From: Acidimicrobiales bacterium | GTDB lineage: Bacteria; Actinomycetota; Acidimicrobiia; Acidimicrobiales; Poriferisodalaceae | Length of the DNA: 36,240 bases | NCBI GenBank assembly: GCA_009843525.1 | Contig: VYDH01000006.1 | Span: 8,179-44,418 of the forward strand | Direction of reading: 5' to 3' | Part shown: positions 8,088-15,242 of the stretch, piece by piece | Numbering within the stretch: position 1 is the first letter of the stretch | Layout: each line of letters starts with the position of its first letter | Position numbers and translations under genes: made by a program | Notes under the pieces: generated by a model | Told to the model about the DNA's origin: nothing | What the model saw: the letters and a program-made list of their open reading frames with translations, nothing else | Databases searched by the model: none

Positions 8088-8161
8088 CGCGCTTGCAGGG
8101 ATTCGAACCCCGAACCTTCTGATCCGTAGTCAGATGCTCTGTCCAATTGAGCTACAAGCGC
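8088..8161 (-). tRNA. tRNA-Arg(ACG)
   Basis: A 74-nt cloverleaf on the minus strand. The acceptor arms GCGCTTG and CAAGCGC pair perfectly, the anticodon stem TCTGA/TCAGA encloses the loop CTACGGA (anticodon ACG), and the T-arm is GGGGTTCGAATCCC. CCA is not encoded (the genome reads CCG after the discriminator). In bacteria ACG is normally edited to ICG by TadA-type tRNA deaminase. Confidence 0.96.
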
Positions 8162-8208
8162 TGGTTGCCGCGTGATCGGACCCGAGGGTCCGTCAGCGTC
8201 CGAACAGT

Positions 8209-9489
8209 CTACGAGCCAGCTTCGCGGGCGATATCGGCTGGGGGGCGGTTGAGGGATTCGGCTGCAGCAGCGACGTCTTCCCACTCGGGTTTGCTGCGGT
8301 GCGGACCGTGCTTGACCCGGATGGTGTGCCCGTCGACATCGACCGTCGAGGTGTGCCGTTCGAGAGCCGTGCGCACGACGGTGCGGGCCCGCAGCCCGAG
8401 CGTGCCGGTGAGCTGCGCCGCCAGGTCCGCGAGAAGGGTCACGTCTTCGGGCCGGCACAGGGCAGTGAGCGTGTACGCAGGGCGGCCCTTCTTCATCACG
8501 ATCGGGACGGCCCACGCATCCAGAGCGCCAGCGCCAAGCAGCGCATCGATGGCATGTCCCAGCACCTCGCCGGAGACATCGTCCAGATTCGTTGCCAGCT
8601 CCACCAGCTCGGTCGTGCTCTCGGCTCCCTGCACGCCAGCCAAAGCAGCGGTCAACGAGGCCGCCTGCTCGGTCCCCGCAACGGTGCCGATCAGCACGCC
8701 GGTGACATTGGGGCGGCCCGGCAGCTCACGGGTGCCGGCACCGAAACCGGAGCTGGTGATGGTCATGGCCGGCGCCGCTCCGAAGTGGCCAGCCAAAGCC
8801 GCAACGATGGCGGCCCCCGTCGGCGTGGTGAGTTCCATGTCGATGTCCACGCCGACGATCGGTCGGTCGGCGAGCAGATTGACAACGGCGGGCGGCGGGT
8901 TCGGCAGCACGCCGTGGGCGGCATTGATGGTGCCCTTGCCCACCGCAACCGGTCCGCAGCACACGGCGTCGACGCCGAGCGACTCGAGCGCGGCGCACAC
9001 GCCCACGATGTCCACGATGGCGTCGAGCGCACCGACCTCGTGGAAGTGAACCTCGTCGGCCGGAACCCCGTGAACCAAGCCTTCGGCGACTGCCAGCGCC
9101 TCGAAGACGTCCATCGCACGCTTCCGCACGCGTTCATTCAGCTGCGACACAACGAGCAGTTCCCGTATGTCCCGCCAGCGTCGGTGATGATGGCCCTCAG
9201 GCGCATCGACGATGGCGTGAGTGGCGGCAATCTCGTTTCTGGTCACCCGCTCGGCGCCCAGCTTCCAGCCGTCGAGCCCGAGCGTGTCGATCTGGGCGGC
9301 AACGAAGTCGAGATCTGCGCCCGCATCCAGCAGCGCGCCGAGCGCCATGTCACCGGCGATGCCCGACACCGGGTCGAACCAGGCCACCGTGTCGCCCGAC
9401 GGTTGACGTCCCGCGGGGACAGTCGTCTCGGCTCGTGCGGGACGCGGTTCGACGACGGGCGCGCCGGCTCCGTGGCGGTCGTGCATCAT
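8209..9489 (-). CDS. larC: LarC, nickel insertion protein for the nickel-pincer cofactor
   Basis: LarC-family (former DUF111) protein of 426 aa, which inserts nickel into the pincer nucleotide made by LarB and LarE, as needed by lactate racemase-type (LarA) enzymes. The diagnostic start AWFDPVSGIAGDMALGALLDAG is at residues 36-57. It is followed by HFHEVGALDAIVDIVG, TPTGAAIVAALA and SGFGAGTRELPGRPN. A roughly 35-residue low-complexity N-terminal extension precedes the conserved part, so a later start is possible. It is encoded as one continuous frame, not split into LarC1/LarC2. The ATG overlaps the end of larB by four bases. No larE or larA lies in the window. Confidence 0.92.
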   Translation of the reverse strand: MMHDRHGAGAPVVEPRPARAETTVPAGRQPSGDTVAWFDPVSGIAGDMALGALLDAGADLDFVAAQIDTLGLDGWKLGAERVTRNEIAATHAIVDAPEGHHHRRWRDIRELLVVSQLNERVRKRAMDVFEALAVAEGLVHGVPADEVHFHEVGALDAIVDIVGVCAALESLGVDAVCCGPVAVGKGTINAAHGVLPNPPPAVVNLLADRPIVGVDIDMELTTPTGAAIVAALAGHFGAAPAMTITSSGFGAGTRELPGRPNVTGVLIGTVAGTEQAASLTAALAGVQGAESTTELVELATNLDDVSGEVLGHAIDALLGAGALDAWAVPIVMKKGRPAYTLTALCRPEDVTLLADLAAQLTGTLGLRARTVVRTALERHTSTVDVDGHTIRVKHGPHRSKPEWEDVAAAAESLNRPPADIAREAGS

Positions 9490-10307
9490 CCCGCCCCGTC
9501 TCGCTCAGTTGCCGCCAGATCCAGAATCCGCATGGCTGCCATGGCTGCACCGAAGCCATTGTCGATGCCCACCACAGTGATGCCGGCGGCACACGACGCG
9601 TGCATGGCCAGCAGTGCCGTCACGCCGTCAAGCGCTGCGCCGTAGCCGGCGCTGGTCGGCACCGCGATGACCGGCGCAGACACCACACCCGCGACGGCAG
9701 TGGCGAGTGCTCCTTCCATGCCCGCCACCACGATGACCACCTCGGCCGATGCCAACGTGTCGATCTCGGCCAGGAAGCGATGGAGTCCGGCGAGGCCGAT
9801 GTCGGCCACCATCCCGGCATCGATGCCGAATGCGGCGAGCACCGCTGCCGCTTCAGCAGCCACCGGTCCGTCCGACGTCCCTGCAGCGGCCACCACCACT
9901 CGCTCCGGACGGGCGGCGGCGGCGCGCCACACCACCGTCGCCAAGTCGGCCGAGGGCTTGGCTGCATCGCCGGCCCCCTCAGGCTCCCGATCGGCAGGGC
10001 GATGCACCGCGCCGCCAGGGCATGCGGCCAGTGCTGCTGCGACCTGGTCGGTGCTCGCTCTGGTCAGCAGCACCGGGCCGGAGCCACCGCTCAGCATCTC
10101 GGCCACGATGCGCGCGCACTGGCTGGGCGATTTGCCGGGCCCATAGACGGCCTCGGGATGGCCGGTGCGCAGCGTGCGGTGATGGTCGACACGAGCGCCG
10201 GCGATGTCCGCATACGGCAGCCGGCGAAGCTGCGCCAGCGCCTCGTCGGCACTCACCGTCCCGTCACGAACTTCTGCCAGCAATCCGGCGAGCTGTTCTG
10301 CGTCCAT
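9486..10307 (-). CDS. larB: LarB, pyridinium-3,5-biscarboxylic acid mononucleotide synthase
   Basis: Protein of 273 aa. LarB carboxylates and hydrolyses nicotinic acid adenine dinucleotide in the first step of nickel-pincer cofactor synthesis. An N-terminal helical region (1-100) contains YGPGKSPSQ, typical of LarB. The C-terminal AIR-carboxylase (PurE)-like domain (about 120-260) contains VAAAGTSDGPVAAEAA, VIVVAGMEGALATAVAG, PTSAGYGAALDG and GIDNGFGAA. The ATG at 10307 is chosen because translation further upstream would run into the divergent pheA promoter. It is coupled to larC and divergent from pheA, with 66 bp between the two starts. Confidence 0.92.
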   Translation of the reverse strand: MDAEQLAGLLAEVRDGTVSADEALAQLRRLPYADIAGARVDHHRTLRTGHPEAVYGPGKSPSQCARIVAEMLSGGSGPVLLTRASTDQVAAALAACPGGAVHRPADREPEGAGDAAKPSADLATVVWRAAAARPERVVVAAAGTSDGPVAAEAAAVLAAFGIDAGMVADIGLAGLHRFLAEIDTLASAEVVIVVAGMEGALATAVAGVVSAPVIAVPTSAGYGAALDGVTALLAMHASCAAGITVVGIDNGFGAAMAAMRILDLAATERDGAG

Positions 10308-10361
10308 CGCCTGCCGTTCTACCCGCCGCAGCCCGGGGTCGGGTGCCTGCGGCACGGTGCG

Positions 10362-10367
10362 TATCCT
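10362..10367 (+). promoter_or_regulatory. -10-like box for a leaderless pheA transcript
   Basis: TATCCT (pattern TANNNT) ends six bases before the pheA ATG at 10374, so transcription would start at or next to the first codon. No clear -35 box and no Shine-Dalgarno sequence is visible. The same spacing recurs at three other genes in this window. Confidence 0.45.
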
Positions 10368-10373
10368 GCCCCG

Positions 10374-11351
10374 ATGACTGCTGCCGCTGCACCGGAGGGC
10401 GCCCCTGCCCTGTCGCCGTCGACCCGCATCGGGTACATGGGCCCGCACGGCACCTTTACCGAGGCTGCGCTGGCGACCCAGCCGGACCTGTCGCAGTGCA
10501 CCCCCGTCCCGCTCATCTCGGTGCCCGAGGTGCTCTCGGCGCTGGATGACGGCGAGGTCGACTACGGCTTCGTGCCGGTGGAGAACGCCATCGAGGGTGC
10601 GGTCAACGTCACGCAGGATGCGCTGGCGTTCGACTTCGACTTCCTCATCCAGCGCGAAGTGGTGGTGAACGTCCAGCTCGACCTGATGGCGCTGCCGGGC
10701 ACCGCCACCGCCGAGGATTTGTCGGCCATTCACACTGTGCTCTCGTTCCCGGTGGCCATCGCGCAGTGCCGTGCGTTCCTGCACACCCAGCTGCCCGACG
10801 CCGAGATCGAAGCGGCCACCTCGACAGCGCTGGCGGCCCGGCGCATCGGCGAGGAACAGCTCGTCGGCGTCGCAGCGATCGCCAGCCCGACCGCTGCAGA
10901 GATCTACGGGCTCGAGACTGTCGTGGCCGGCGTCGAGGACCACCGCGAGAACCAGACCCGTTTCCTGCTGCTCGCGAAGAACCAGGTTCCGCCGGCCAGC
11001 GGGAACGACAAGACCAGCATCGTGGTGTTCCAGCAGCAGAACGAGCCGGGCAGCCTGCTGGGAATCCTCATGGAGTTCGAGGCCCGCCGTCTCGACCTGT
11101 CCCGGCTGGAGTCGCGGCCGACCCGGCGCGGTCTCGGCGAATACTGTTTTCTGCTCGACTTCGAGGGTCACATCTCCGACGAAGTGGTTGCCGATTGCTT
11201 GCGGGCGCTCAAGATGAAGCAGCGCGACGTCAAGTTCCTGGGCTCGTTCCCCGCGGCGAACGGCAACTCCTCAGGCCGTGAGCGCGTCAGCGAGGAGGCC
11301 TGGACGTCGTCGGACGACTGGCTGAAGTCGCTGCGCCGCCTCATCAGTTGA
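10374..11351 (+). CDS. pheA: prephenate dehydratase
   Basis: Converts prephenate to phenylpyruvate in phenylalanine biosynthesis; cytosolic. The 325-aa protein has the dehydratase domain with GYMGPHGTFTEAAL at about 20-33, the VPVENAIEGAV motif, FPVAIAQCRAFL, and the catalytic-region ENQTRFLLL where TRF is diagnostic. A C-terminal ACT domain (about 225-290) has a GSLLGIL stretch and the ESRP phenylalanine-binding motif, so feedback inhibition by phenylalanine is expected. The final 30 residues are a charged extension. The frame is open further upstream, but ATG 10374 gives the family start and sits six bases after a -10-like box. Confidence 0.95.
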   Translation: MTAAAAPEGAPALSPSTRIGYMGPHGTFTEAALATQPDLSQCTPVPLISVPEVLSALDDGEVDYGFVPVENAIEGAVNVTQDALAFDFDFLIQREVVVNVQLDLMALPGTATAEDLSAIHTVLSFPVAIAQCRAFLHTQLPDAEIEAATSTALAARRIGEEQLVGVAAIASPTAAEIYGLETVVAGVEDHRENQTRFLLLAKNQVPPASGNDKTSIVVFQQQNEPGSLLGILMEFEARRLDLSRLESRPTRRGLGEYCFLLDFEGHISDEVVADCLRALKMKQRDVKFLGSFPAANGNSSGRERVSEEAWTSSDDWLKSLRRLIS

Positions 11352-11360
11352 CCGCCGCTG

Positions 11361-12137
11361 ATGCACCCCGACGCCTTCCGGCCGGCTGAGTTTCCACGTT
11401 CAGCGAACTACGACCCAGATTGGGTCCTCGACAACATGATGGGACCCAATGCGCTGTGGCTCACGGAGTCGCTGGCGGAGTCCATGGAGCTCAGCCCGGG
11501 AATGCGCGTCCTCGACCTGGGCTGCGGCCGGGCACTGAGCTCGATCTTCCTCGCCAAGGAGTTCGACGTGCAGGTGTGGGCGACCGATCTGTGGGTCGAT
11601 GCCAGCGACAACTACCGCCGGATCTGCGGCGCCGGCGTCGAGGACCGGGTGTTTCCCATCGGGGCCGAAGCACACGCACTGCCGTTTGCCGAGGGGTTTT
11701 TCGACGCCATGGTGAGCATCGACGCCTATCACTACTTCGGCACCGACGACCTCTACCTGGAGAGTCACCTGGCCGGGCTGGTCAGGACCGGTGGTCAGCT
11801 CGGCATCGTGGTTCCGGGACTGGTCGAAGAACTGACCTCAGCCGGGCCGCCGGAGCATCTCCAGCGCTACTGGGAGCCCGCGTTCTTCAGCTTCCACAGC
11901 CCGGCGTGGTGGAAGCGGCACTGGGAAAACGGTGGGATGGTGACCGTCGAGCTTGCCGACCTCGCACCGGACGGATGGAGGCACTGGATGCAGTCGGACC
12001 TGATCTGGTCCGAACGGCTCAACAAGCCCACCGACGAGGCGGACATGCTCGCCGCCGATGCAGGGCGAACGCTGGGACTTGTCCGCATGGTCGCCCGCCG
12101 CAACGAGCAGCCGCCTTCGCAACTGGATGCGACGTAG
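11361..12137 (+). CDS. class I SAM-dependent methyltransferase
   Basis: Protein of 258 aa with the Rossmann methyltransferase motifs: motif I MRVLDLGCGRALSS at about 48-61, an acidic residue after strand 2 (ATDLWVDA, 74-81), motif II/III around FFDAMVSIDAYHYF (113-126) and post-motif LVRTGGQLGIVVPG (140-153). The aromatic-rich C-terminal part (HSPAWWKRHWENGG) is typical of small-molecule methyltransferases. The start lies nine bases after the pheA stop, so it is probably cotranscribed. The substrate cannot be deduced from sequence. Confidence 0.85.
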   Translation: MHPDAFRPAEFPRSANYDPDWVLDNMMGPNALWLTESLAESMELSPGMRVLDLGCGRALSSIFLAKEFDVQVWATDLWVDASDNYRRICGAGVEDRVFPIGAEAHALPFAEGFFDAMVSIDAYHYFGTDDLYLESHLAGLVRTGGQLGIVVPGLVEELTSAGPPEHLQRYWEPAFFSFHSPAWWKRHWENGGMVTVELADLAPDGWRHWMQSDLIWSERLNKPTDEADMLAADAGRTLGLVRMVARRNEQPPSQLDAT

Positions 12138-12246
12138 CGAGTTTGGCGACGCGCTCTGCGGAGCCGACGCAGCCGCGGCGGATCCCACCCAGGGGCAGTT
12201 GGAGTTGCGGTCGCCGAAGGTACCGCCGGTGCGGTAGCGGTCCAGA

Positions 12247-13482
12247 GTGGCCAAGCGGACAAAGGTTGAGCGGACGAGAACGGGCGTGCTGACAGATACG
12301 CTCCGGAGCGTGAGCGGCAACGAGGAAGCCGCCGCTTCGCTCGCGGCGCTGCGATTCACCGGCGCAAGGTTCGACCGTCGCGGAGTGCCCGCTGACGTGC
12401 TCGGCGAAGTGGCCACATGCCAGCGAATGCTGCATGAGTTGGCTCGACAGATGTACTTGCGAGATCATCCTGAACGCACGAACGTGCCTGCTGGATTTAG
12501 AGCGATGAACCGTGTACGGGTGACAGCAATCCAGGATGGCAGCTCGACGCTCCTGCTTGATTCTGAGGCCGACGGGGCGCCACTGGAGATCGGGGACACC
12601 TACACCCAGCTGGCAGCCGAGGAGTGGCAGCGCGTTCTGGCATCGATCGTGTCAGGTCACGGCGCGACCCACTTGGAGTACGACATCGGATCCTGCAGAC
12701 AGCTCGGCAAGACGCTGGAACGCAGCGACGGCTTGACGTACATCAGCGCGTCACAACGCTCAGTTGAGCTGGACCATGACTCAGCTGAGCGCGTGAGACG
12801 CGTTGCCGGGGAATCAGCCAGTGCTCAACGGCTGCCGTCGCGGCCAGGGATGTGGGTCGGTTCCGTTGATGAGATCGACACGGCGCAGGGGAAGTTTCGC
12901 CTTGTCGGCTTCGAAGGCAGATCCCGGCATGTGCTGCGCTACTCGACGGAGTCCGTGTTCGAGCAACTGAAGGCCTCCCTGCCTTTCGAAACAGATGACG
13001 CCGTGTGCGTCGTTTGCCTGCCGGAGCTCTCGTCATCCGGGCGTGCCGCGAGCACAGATCGACATTCCACGGACCTGGTCGCAGATATCGCCGTTGTGAA
13101 TGACACGCAGCGGGTGGACCGCTACGGCACCCTGCTCAGCCGCCTCGAGTCCTTCACCGATCTTGAGCACGGCTGGGACGCCGACAGCGACCACAGTGTG
13201 CCCGTCGGCGGGGCGGCCAAAACCGTCGCACGTTCGATCATCAGTCGCTTGCTGTTCGACGGTTTGCCGTTGCCGCATGCGTACCCCGTCCCTGACGGCA
13301 GCATCTCGCTCGAGTGGGGTCTCGATGATGTAGGCATCAACGCCGAGATTGCGAACACAGCAGACACAGTGGTGCTGATGTCATGGCTTCGAGGCGACGG
13401 TGACCTCGACTCATCTGCAGAGTCCGTCAACACGGAGGACATAGACCAGATAGCCACGTGGCTGACGGCACGGCTCAGCTGA
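12247..13482 (+). CDS. conserved hypothetical protein, first gene of a two-gene module
   Basis: Protein of 411 aa, not assigned to a named family. The N-terminal third is mixed alpha/beta with GDTYTQLAAEEWQ. A middle domain (about 195-275) contains GSVDEIDTAQGKFRLVGF. The C-terminal domain (about 290-410) carries FTDLEHGWDADS and then YPVPDGSISLEWG. From memory, the sequence GWDG...P.PDGG..LEW recurs in a group of uncharacterised bacterial proteins, often beside a short partner like the next gene. No catalytic motif, signal peptide or membrane helix is seen. The start is GTG 12247, six bases after TAGCGG, an imperfect -10-like box. GC content is visibly lower than in the pilus locus. Confidence 0.6.
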   Translation: MAKRTKVERTRTGVLTDTLRSVSGNEEAAASLAALRFTGARFDRRGVPADVLGEVATCQRMLHELARQMYLRDHPERTNVPAGFRAMNRVRVTAIQDGSSTLLLDSEADGAPLEIGDTYTQLAAEEWQRVLASIVSGHGATHLEYDIGSCRQLGKTLERSDGLTYISASQRSVELDHDSAERVRRVAGESASAQRLPSRPGMWVGSVDEIDTAQGKFRLVGFEGRSRHVLRYSTESVFEQLKASLPFETDDAVCVVCLPELSSSGRAASTDRHSTDLVADIAVVNDTQRVDRYGTLLSRLESFTDLEHGWDADSDHSVPVGGAAKTVARSIISRLLFDGLPLPHAYPVPDGSISLEWGLDDVGINAEIANTADTVVLMSWLRGDGDLDSSAESVNTEDIDQIATWLTARLS

Positions 13483-13493
13483 CTGAGTCTGCT

Positions 13494-14012
13494 ATGAGCG
13501 ATTCAACAGACACGGACGATGTTCAGCCACGAGAAGTCGAACTCATGCATCCGCCGGACGAGCATCTCTACCGACAGGTGGTGAATGCAGAGTTCCTTGA
13601 CGACAACCGACCCACGTATCAAGCGTTCATGCCGCACAGCGAGAGCGACGAGCTATCCGTGGATCGAGGCGCTGTATTGACTGCGCAAGCGGCATACCAG
13701 AACTTCTTGGACCACGGAGGAAGCTCAGTCGGCGCTTGGCCAGTTTCAGTCGATGACGTTCATCAAGCCGGGCTGCGTGCATTCGACGACTCTGCCAAGC
13801 CGGGTCGCCACGATGGACACGCCTACATCAGCTTCAATGCCAACCCTCAAGAGACCAACAACGCGCGCAAGAACTGGCGGAAGCAGCGAGCAGGCGATCT
13901 CGCCCATCGTGCGAGCAAGCACGGTCCTGCGTATCTGCCCGAGAGCTCCCGTTCGGCCGGGCTAGTGGCACTGCCGCTGCCGCTCGATGAACCCAATTCT
14001 GAATCACTTTGA
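13494..14012 (+). CDS. conserved hypothetical protein, second gene of a two-gene module
   Basis: Soluble protein of 172 aa. The conserved-looking core is EHLYRQVVNAEFLDD, then TYQAFMPHSESDELSVDRG, TAQAAYQNFL, SVGAWPVSVDDV and GHAYISF. From memory, this resembles a family of small uncharacterised proteins with LYRQV...QAF.P...LSV..G...SVGV..V, found paired with proteins like the one upstream. I cannot name a function. The ATG at 13494, 11 bases after the upstream stop, is preferred over a GTG at 13458 that would overlap the upstream gene. The C-terminal 30 residues are low complexity and end beside a transposase remnant. Confidence 0.6.
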   Translation: MSDSTDTDDVQPREVELMHPPDEHLYRQVVNAEFLDDNRPTYQAFMPHSESDELSVDRGAVLTAQAAYQNFLDHGGSSVGAWPVSVDDVHQAGLRAFDDSAKPGRHDGHAYISFNANPQETNNARKNWRKQRAGDLAHRASKHGPAYLPESSRSAGLVALPLPLDEPNSESL

Positions 14013-14017
14013 GGGCT

Positions 14018-14146
14018 CTTCGCGTTTTGGCGTGGAGTGAGGCTGTCGAGCAGGGTCCAGTTCGGCTTGCCGGCGTAGAGCAGCACGCGTGTGCGGTAGT
14101 GGTCGAAGTTGGTCATCCCGAACGACACTCGGCGACGCCGACCCAA
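14018..14146 (-). pseudogene. C-terminal remnant of an ISL3-like transposase
   Basis: Minus-strand codons read FGMTNFDHYRTRVLLYAGKP followed by NWTLLDSLTPR. This matches, from memory, the C-terminal end of ISL3-family transposases (pattern GxTNFxxYRxRxLLYAGKPNW). Only about 40 codons survive. The catalytic DDE part is absent, no stop follows at the expected place, and no terminal inverted repeat is evident. It fills the gap between the two-gene module and the PhyH-family gene and marks past insertion and deletion here. Confidence 0.55.
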
Positions 14147-14162
14147 GCCAGTACGAAGCCCG

Positions 14163-15176
14163 CTACGCCCAAGGTGCGGGTTGAACAGCCGGCGTTGAAC
14201 CGGCAGGCGCCTGCGCCCGGATCATCCTGCGGTCACGGTCGCTGAAGAAATCGCACTCTGCAATCAGGTCGCCGTGGGAGGCACCAGCCTCGGCGATCTC
14301 GATGTGCTGGCGCGTCGCCGGCTTGTAGGGGATGAGTCCCTTGCTGTAGTGCTCGACAGGGAACTCAAGGGCCCGCGCGCGGCGCAGGTCGTAGCGCGAC
14401 ATCGCGTCGACCAGTCGCAGCACATACGCCGTCCGGTGAGCGAGGTCCCCGTCGCCCAGCATGACACTCCGGTGAACCACGTTCTTGTTGAACAGCAGTA
14501 CGTCACCCGGCCTGAAGTCGTCCTCGATCCGATGAACGTCAAGCAGTTCCTCCATGACGGGGTTGTTCAGAAAGGCCATTCTCAGCGAGAAATAGTCCTG
14601 CACGCCCGTCCTCTTCCCAGACTGCTCCTCTCTGGCCTTGAGCACGTCGCCGACGACCATGTCGGCCGAGTAGACGTATTCGCCCGACACGACATGCTGG
14701 GGGACGTAGGCCATGCCGCCCCGCTGGCCGTTCGCATCGATGGGATCCATAGGTGCCCACAGCGTGCACGCGAAGTCTTCGGCGAACTGGAAGCCGAAAC
14801 TCTGCACGCCGACATGCCACGGCACCCCCTTGTTGACGTTCTTCTCGATTTCAAACGACATCTCGAAGGTGAGAAAGAGATCGCGTCCGGTCAACGCAGT
14901 CAGCGTCTCCCGGAAGTAGGGGCGTTCCATGAGTTCAAAAATGTGCGCCTTGGGGCTGTCGAAGTCGTACTGCACCTTGCTGAAGTTCACTGCACGCAAA
15001 TTCACAGCGGACGTTCGGTTCAATTCGACATCGGAGCGGTCTTGCAGCATGGCGACCGCGCTCTGGTTCAGGAAGCCCTCAAGCTTGACGAACCCGTCGC
15101 GAGCGAACTGCTCCTTCAACTCCGCGGTGACGCGGAAGTCGTTGTCGAACGGATGCGTCGCGGCGGACTGGCTCAT
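14163..15176 (-). CDS. PhyH-family Fe(II)/2-oxoglutarate enzyme with HxG metal site (candidate radical halogenase)
   Basis: Protein of 337 aa in the phytanoyl-CoA dioxygenase-like superfamily. N-terminal ELKEQFARDGFVKLEGFL (20-36) and GGMAYVPQH (153-161) are family landmarks. The first metal His lies in PWHVGVQSF: His121-Val-Gly123. The carboxylate of the usual HxD motif is therefore glycine, leaving a coordination site open for halide as in known non-heme iron halogenases (His-x-Ala or His-x-Gly). The distal His is His235 (KNVVHRSVM) and candidate 2-oxoglutarate-binding arginines are Arg248 and Arg254 (HRTAYVLRLVD). The spacing of His121, Gly123 and His235 is close to that recalled for SyrB2 (His116, Ala118, His235). 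TAATCT lies nine bases upstream of the ATG. It is divergent from the permease gene and may belong to the polyketide island. An atypical or inactive hydroxylase is the main alternative. Confidence 0.75.
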   Translation of the reverse strand: MSQSAATHPFDNDFRVTAELKEQFARDGFVKLEGFLNQSAVAMLQDRSDVELNRTSAVNLRAVNFSKVQYDFDSPKAHIFELMERPYFRETLTALTGRDLFLTFEMSFEIEKNVNKGVPWHVGVQSFGFQFAEDFACTLWAPMDPIDANGQRGGMAYVPQHVVSGEYVYSADMVVGDVLKAREEQSGKRTGVQDYFSLRMAFLNNPVMEELLDVHRIEDDFRPGDVLLFNKNVVHRSVMLGDGDLAHRTAYVLRLVDAMSRYDLRRARALEFPVEHYSKGLIPYKPATRQHIEIAEAGASHGDLIAECDFFSDRDRRMIRAQAPAGSTPAVQPAPWA

Positions 15177-15242
15177 GGGTTCGGAGATTACTACCGGCGC
15201 AGCGAGCCGCTCCTCTGGCTGATTCGGGCCAGACCCATACCG

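Noticed and set aside
8147..8515. Open frames across the tRNA-Arg region
   Set aside because: They read through a clear tRNA cloverleaf and antisense to larC.
9435..10373. Upstream extension of the pheA frame
   Set aside because: It is antisense to larB; prephenate dehydratase homology begins just after ATG 10374.
10308..11171. N-terminal extension of the larB frame on the minus strand
   Set aside because: It is antisense to pheA, while LarB homology begins at Met 10307.
12138..12246. Minus-strand stretch reading LDRYRTGGTFGDRNSN as a possible gene remnant
   Set aside because: It is too short, continues as antisense of flanking genes, and matches no family I can name with confidence.
14274..15242. 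Upstream extension of the permease frame by about 320 codons
   Set aside because: It is antisense to the conserved PhyH-family gene and has no recognisable domain; ATG 15243 gives the family-like start.
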